Shown here in pieces: positions 60,430 through 64,000 of a stretch of DNA of 64,000 bases. The notes under the pieces were generated by a model, which worked only from the letters and a program-made list of their open reading frames with translations, made no database searches and was not told the DNA's origin. Positions within the stretch are counted from its first letter, which is position 1; every line of letters starts with the position of its first letter. Made by a program: the position numbers and the translations under genes. Origin of the DNA: Thermococcus sp. MAR1 (GTDB taxonomy: Archaea > Methanobacteriota_B > Thermococci > Thermococcales > Thermococcaceae); contig NZ_SNUF01000003.1 in the NCBI RefSeq assembly GCF_012027305.1, forward strand, positions 1 through 64,000, read 5' to 3'.

Positions 60430-61425
60430 TCACTCCTCCGGCTTCGGGAGGGTGACGTCAACGCCAAGAACCTTCCACATAGCCTTGATCTGCTCGCGCA
60501 TGACGTCTATCGCTTCCGGCTGCTTGAAGAGGTGCTTGAACCTGCCCTGGAGCTTAAGGTACTCCTCGATGGGCTTCTTGAACTCGATGGCTACCACGCG
60601 ACCTCCCTCGCGCTTGACCTTGGCGCCCCCTCCTGGGGACTGTATCTTGATGTTCCAGAGGTCGCCGTTCTCGATTTCGAAGAGCGGCCAGACGCCGGTC
60701 TCGATGGCAAGGCGAGCTATCTCAACGCCCTTCTCGAGCGGGCTCTTCCAGCCGGTCGGGCAGGTACACTGAACCTGGACGAAAGCCGGGCCGTCCACCT
60801 TGGCGGCCTTCTTCATCTTCTTGACGAAGTCGAAGGGGTTGCCTATGCTGGCGGTTGCGACGTAGGGAACCTGGTGGGCGGCAGCTATGAGGGCGACCCA
60901 CTTCTTGGGCTTGTCCTCACCGATGGAGTACTTGCCCGGCGGGCTGGTGGTGGTCCAGGCACCGTAGGGGGTTGAGCTTGACCTCTGGATTCCGGTGTTC
61001 ATGTAGGCCTCGTTGTCGTACATCAGGTAAACGACGTTGTGCCAGCGCTCGAGCATACCGCTTAACGCTTGCATACCGATGTCCGCGGTACCGCCGTCAC
61101 CGCCTATGGCGAGTATCTTGCCCTTCCTTCCGAGCTTCTTCCAGGCGGCCTCGACACCGCTAGCAGCTGCAGCTGCGTTCTCAAAGGCGACGTGTATCCA
61201 GGGGGCCTTCCAGGCGGTGTACGGGAAGACGGCACTAACGACTTCCATACATCCGGTGGCCTGAGCTATCGCGAAGGCGTTAGGATCACCGTACTTCTCC
61301 TCCATGGCCTCACTGAAGGCCTTGGTGGCGAGCCTGAGAGCGGTGGCACAGCCACAGCCGGCACAGGCGGCGTGACCGGGTGCCCAGTACTCGCGAGTTG
61401 TGATCGGGGGCTTTCTAACTGCCAT
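60430..61425 (-). CDS. porB: Pyruvate:ferredoxin oxidoreductase, beta subunit
   Basis: The 331-aa thiamine-pyrophosphate-binding subunit carries [11 protein letters not shown] (cluster ligands) and [37 protein letters not shown] (TPP and Mg site). A further cysteine in VQCTCPTGW follows. With PorA, PorD and the shared PorG it converts pyruvate and CoA to acetyl-CoA, CO2 and reduced ferredoxin. The ATG at 61425 follows GAGGTGAT. It is the last gene of the porDAB transcript, and its end lies 29 bases from the convergent CODH operon end. Confidence 0.95.
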   Translation of the reverse strand: MAVRKPPITTREYWAPGHAACAGCGCATALRLATKAFSEAMEEKYGDPNAFAIAQATGCMEVVSAVFPYTAWKAPWIHVAFENAAAAASGVEAAWKKLGRKGKILAIGGDGGTADIGMQALSGMLERWHNVVYLMYDNEAYMNTGIQRSSSTPYGAWTTTSPPGKYSIGEDKPKKWVALIAAAHQVPYVATASIGNPFDFVKKMKKAAKVDGPAFVQVQCTCPTGWKSPLEKGVEIARLAIETGVWPLFEIENGDLWNIKIQSPGGGAKVKREGGRVVAIEFKKPIEEYLKLQGRFKHLFKQPEAIDVMREQIKAMWKVLGVDVTLPKPEE

Positions 61426-61435
61426 CTTCATCACC

Positions 61436-62620
61436 TCACAGAATCTCCTTCCTCAGGCCGATCCAGTTGACCTCATCAAACTCCTCTCCAGCCAGAGCCT
61501 TCTGTGCTATGGCCAGGGCCTCGTCTAGGTCCTTGAAGGTGACGTCCCTGCCACCGAGGCCGAGGATGAAGTCAACGATCTTCGGCTTCTCGCTCTCGTT
61601 TATCAAAGCTCTGCTGAAGTCCTGGAAGAGTGCCCCACCGATGCTGAAGGTGACGTTCTTCTCGAGGAGAGCTATGACTTTCGCCTTCTTGGCGAGAGCG
61701 CGGACTTCTTCAGTCGGGAACGGCCTGTAAACTGTCATCTTTGCGGCACCGGCCTTTATGCCCTTCTCCCTGAGGTGGTCAACGTACTCCTTGACGGTTC
61801 CAGCTAAGGAGCCCATGGTAACGAAGATTATCTCAGCGTCGTCCGTCCTGTACTCTTCTATCTTCTGGTACTTTCTTCCAAACTTCTTCTCGAACTCGGC
61901 GAAAACCTCATCGATGACCTTCTTGGCGTTCTCGTTGGCCTCCCAGACAGTATAGCGGGCCTCCATGTAATGGGCCGGGAAGGCGAGGGTACCCTGGGTT
62001 ATCGGCCTGGCCGGGTCGAGGTATGCGTACTTCGGCTCGTACTCGCCGAGGAACTCGTCCACAACCTCTTGATCGGGTATCTCGACCGGCTCAACGGTGT
62101 GGGTCAGGATGAAGGCGTCGAAGCCGACCATCGCCGGGAGAAGGACCTTCTCGTTCTCGGCGACCTTGTAGGCTATCAGAATGAGGTCAAGTGCCTCCTG
62201 GTTGTTCTCGGCGTAGAACTGCATCCAGCCGGTGTCGCGCTCGCTGATGGTGTCCTGCCAGTCGTTCCATATATTGATGGGTGCGCTCAGGGAGCGGTTT
62301 CCGACGGCGATGACTATCGGAAGGCGCATTCCTGCTGCAATGAAGAGTATCTCGTGCATGAGTGCAAGACCCTGAGAGGCCGTTGCTGTGAAGACTCTAA
62401 CACCCGCTGCTGAAGCCCCAACACAGGCTGAAATCGCCGAGTGCTCGCTCTCGACCTTGATGAACTCAGCGTCGAGCTCTCCGTCGGCAACGAATTCACT
62501 AATCTTCTCTGGAACGAGCGTTGATGGTGTAATCGGGAACGCCGCTATGACCTTCGGCTTGGCGAGCTTGGCCGCCCAGGCAGCGGCTTCATTGGCCTTC
62601 ATAACCTTTCTCATCGGCAT
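61436..62620 (-). CDS. porA: Pyruvate:ferredoxin oxidoreductase, alpha subunit
   Basis: The 394-aa protein is the pyrimidine-binding and CoA-domain subunit of [61 protein letters not shown] and [19 protein letters not shown] are hallmarks. The active-site glutamate lies in VESEHS. The gap to porB is ten bases. The ATG at 62620 follows GAGGTGG. Confidence 0.95.
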   Translation of the reverse strand: MPMRKVMKANEAAAWAAKLAKPKVIAAFPITPSTLVPEKISEFVADGELDAEFIKVESEHSAISACVGASAAGVRVFTATASQGLALMHEILFIAAGMRLPIVIAVGNRSLSAPINIWNDWQDTISERDTGWMQFYAENNQEALDLILIAYKVAENEKVLLPAMVGFDAFILTHTVEPVEIPDQEVVDEFLGEYEPKYAYLDPARPITQGTLAFPAHYMEARYTVWEANENAKKVIDEVFAEFEKKFGRKYQKIEEYRTDDAEIIFVTMGSLAGTVKEYVDHLREKGIKAGAAKMTVYRPFPTEEVRALAKKAKVIALLEKNVTFSIGGALFQDFSRALINESEKPKIVDFILGLGGRDVTFKDLDEALAIAQKALAGEEFDEVNWIGLRKEIL

Positions 62621-62631
62621 CTTTCACCACC

Positions 62632-62949
62632 TCACTTGGTCTCCCTAACCATTATTATTGCATCCGTCGGGCACTCGTTCGCGCAGATTCCGCAACCCTT
62701 ACAGTAGTCGTAGTCAAAGACCGGGTAGTTCTCCTCGTCGAGATAGATAGCCGGCTCCGGGCAGTATATGTAGCAGAGGTAGCAGCGGACGCACTTGTCC
62801 CGGTTGAACTCTGGCATGAAAACACGCCAGGAACCGGTCTTGTTTATGACGCTGCTCCCAGGAATCGTGGCTATCGCCCCTGGGGTCATCTTTTCGCTAT
62901 ACTCCTTCTGAACCCTCTCAATGTCGGCCTTAAACGGACTCTCGGCCAT
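62632..62949 (-). CDS. porD: Pyruvate:ferredoxin oxidoreductase, delta (ferredoxin-like) subunit
   Basis: The 105-aa subunit has two [4Fe-4S] motifs, CVRCYLCYIYCP and CKGCGICANECP, which carry electrons from the TPP site to external ferredoxin. The ATG at 62949 follows GAGGTGAT. A TATA-like GGTTTAAGT lies about 35 bases upstream (near 62981-62989), so porDAB has its own promoter, separate from vor. Confidence 0.94.
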   Translation of the reverse strand: MAESPFKADIERVQKEYSEKMTPGAIATIPGSSVINKTGSWRVFMPEFNRDKCVRCYLCYIYCPEPAIYLDEENYPVFDYDYCKGCGICANECPTDAIIMVRETK

Positions 62950-63015
62950 GTTTATCACCTCAGGTGAATTATCATATTGGAACTTAAACCTTGCGAGGAA
63001 TTAAAGATGGAAAGC

Positions 63016-63951
63016 TCAGCCGAATACCTCGGCGAGCTTCTTGAGCTTCTCCCACTCGTGGTTGACCCACTCCTGGAGGATCTCTATGTCCTCCTTGGTC
63101 ATGTACTTGAACCTGCCCTGGAGCTTGAGGAACTCCTCTATTGGTTTGGGCTCCTTCTTAGTTGAGGGCATGTTGATCTTGTACTTTCCGTTCTCGTACT
63201 CAAAGAGCGGGAAGTAGGCGGTCTGGACTGCTAAGCGGGCAAGCTCGATGCTCTTGTCGGTCGGTGAGCGCCAGCCTGTCGGGCACGGGGCGAAGAGCTG
63301 TATGAAGCTCGGACCCGGTATTTTTCTGGCCTTCTTGAGCTTCCTTATGAAGTCCTCTGGGAAGGCTATGCTGGCAGTTGCCGCGTAGGGTATCTCGTGG
63401 GCGATGACTATGTCGATGACCTTCTTCTTGTGCCTCCTCTCGAGGAAGTGCTTCTTTCCGCCGGGGGTGTTGGTGGTCCAGGCTCCGTAGGGGGTCGAGC
63501 CGGACCTCTGGATTCCGGTGTTCATGTAGGCCTCGTTGTCGTACATTATGTAAACTGCATCGTGTCCCCTTTCGAGGAAGCCTGAGAGTGCCTGCAGGCC
63601 TATATCGGCAGTTCCACCGTCGCCGGCCCACCCGACGACCATTATTCCGTCCTCGCCCTTGACCTTGTACCCCATAGCCTTCAGAGCGGCCTCAATGCCA
63701 CCCATCACGGCACCGGTGGTCTCAAATGCCGTGTGGAACAGGTTGGCATCAAGGGTGTTGTAAGGCCACGCACCGGCTATGATGGTCGAACAGCACGCCG
63801 GGATTGTGAATATGGTCTTCCTTCCGTACGCCTTCAGCACGTAGCGAATACCGAGCGAGGCACCACACCCTTGGCAGGCTGTATGGCCAGCGTAAAAGTG
63901 CTCCTCAGCGGGAATGCTCAACCTCTTCTTAACGTTCTCGGGAATCTCCAT
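63016..63951 (-). CDS. vorB: 2-Ketoisovalerate:ferredoxin oxidoreductase, beta subunit
   Basis: The 311-aa TPP-binding subunit is a paralogue of PorB but differs consistently: CQGCGASLGIRYVLKAYGRKTIFTIPACCSTI at the start, then [40 protein letters not shown] oxidises branched-chain 2-oxoacids from amino acid breakdown to acyl-CoA with ferredoxin. The ATG at 63951 follows GAGGTGA. Gene order (vorA, vorB, porD, porA, porB) is that of other Thermococcales. Confidence 0.94.
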   Translation of the reverse strand: MEIPENVKKRLSIPAEEHFYAGHTACQGCGASLGIRYVLKAYGRKTIFTIPACCSTIIAGAWPYNTLDANLFHTAFETTGAVMGGIEAALKAMGYKVKGEDGIMVVGWAGDGGTADIGLQALSGFLERGHDAVYIMYDNEAYMNTGIQRSGSTPYGAWTTNTPGGKKHFLERRHKKKVIDIVIAHEIPYAATASIAFPEDFIRKLKKARKIPGPSFIQLFAPCPTGWRSPTDKSIELARLAVQTAYFPLFEYENGKYKINMPSTKKEPKPIEEFLKLQGRFKYMTKEDIEILQEWVNHEWEKLKKLAEVFG

Positions 63952-63956
63952 CGTTC

Positions 63957-64000
63957 TCACCTCTTAAGGTGGTACCAGTCCACCTCTACATCAAGCTCTC
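63957..64000 (-). CDS. vorA: 2-Ketoisovalerate:ferredoxin oxidoreductase, alpha subunit (C-terminal end only)
   Basis: The last 44 bases encode ELDVEVDWYHLKR followed by TGA (63959-63957) on the minus strand, five bases before the vorB start. Position and sequence fit the C-terminus of VorA; the rest lies beyond the window edge. Confidence 0.8.
   Translation of the reverse strand, partial: ELDVEVDWYHLKR

Noticed and set aside
59348-60433. 361-codon minus-strand frame opposite the second ferredoxin and the peptidase
   Set aside because: Both plus-strand genes have strong motifs and ribosome sites; the antisense product matches nothing and lacks a start context.

Overview
The window reads as a hyperthermophilic euryarchaeon of the order Thermococcales, most likely Thermococcus with a fairly GC-rich genome. 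The evidence is the gene content: an ATP-dependent DNA ligase next to pantoate kinase, archaeosine synthase ArcS, TFE, an LrpA-type regulator, glyceraldehyde-3-phosphate:ferredoxin oxidoreductase (GAPOR), archaeal class V fructose-1,6-bisphosphatase and the por/vor cluster. Archaeal TATA boxes, GGTGA-type ribosome binding sites and tRNAs with encoded CCA agree. Genes are dense, often overlapping or coupled through ATGA/TGATG junctions. I see no CRISPR array, rRNA, transposase or intact insertion sequence.

Layout. 1-11 kb: lipoate ligase, Taw3, tRNA-His, cobalamin adenosyltransferase, a class II aldolase, a HicAB toxin-antitoxin pair, tRNA-Tyr, a Tfx regulator, lrgAB, a DUF2139 protein, a tetraether lipid synthase (Tes) with a small coupled partner, and a family 4 uracil-DNA glycosylase. 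11-20 kb: NhaC antiporter, pantoate kinase, DNA ligase, PrsW-like protease, pyrE, a MinD-like ATPase with a winged-helix gene, an RNA m5U methyltransferase, LrpA and tRNA-Gly. 20-32 kb: methyltransferases including an Sfm1-like SPOUT enzyme, ArcS with a coiled-coil protein, a Clp-fold protease, carbamate kinase, an orphan peptide-binding protein, a CrtI-like oxidoreductase and a low-GC two-gene insert. 32-40 kb: central carbon metabolism, with GAPOR and fructose-1,6-bisphosphatase flanking a glycerol module whose glycerol kinase is frameshifted. Both flanking promoters carry a Thermococcales glycolytic motif, in opposite positions relative to TATA, as expected for one repressed glycolytic and one activated gluconeogenic gene. 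40-54 kb: intron-containing tRNA-Trp, GcvT, a universal stress protein, CutA/DUF99, acylphosphatase, a PfkB kinase, an ABC-2 exporter, TFE with DUF2110, and Mrp. 54-64 kb: a carbon monoxide dehydrogenase cluster (cooC divergent from cooF-cooS-ferredoxin-GltD-like-ferredoxin-hydrogenase protease), followed by porDAB and vorB with the end of vorA.

The last 10 kb form a ferredoxin-centred redox block: CO and 2-oxoacid oxidation both feed ferredoxin, and the GltD-like flavoprotein probably links it to NAD(P). No hydrogenase structural gene lies in the window although a hydrogenase-maturation-type peptidase closes the CODH operon. The most interesting non-protein signals are two candidate box C/D guide RNAs (141-200 and 44150-44212, both minus strand) and the tRNA-Trp intron, which itself carries guides matching positions 34 and 39 of its own tRNA.
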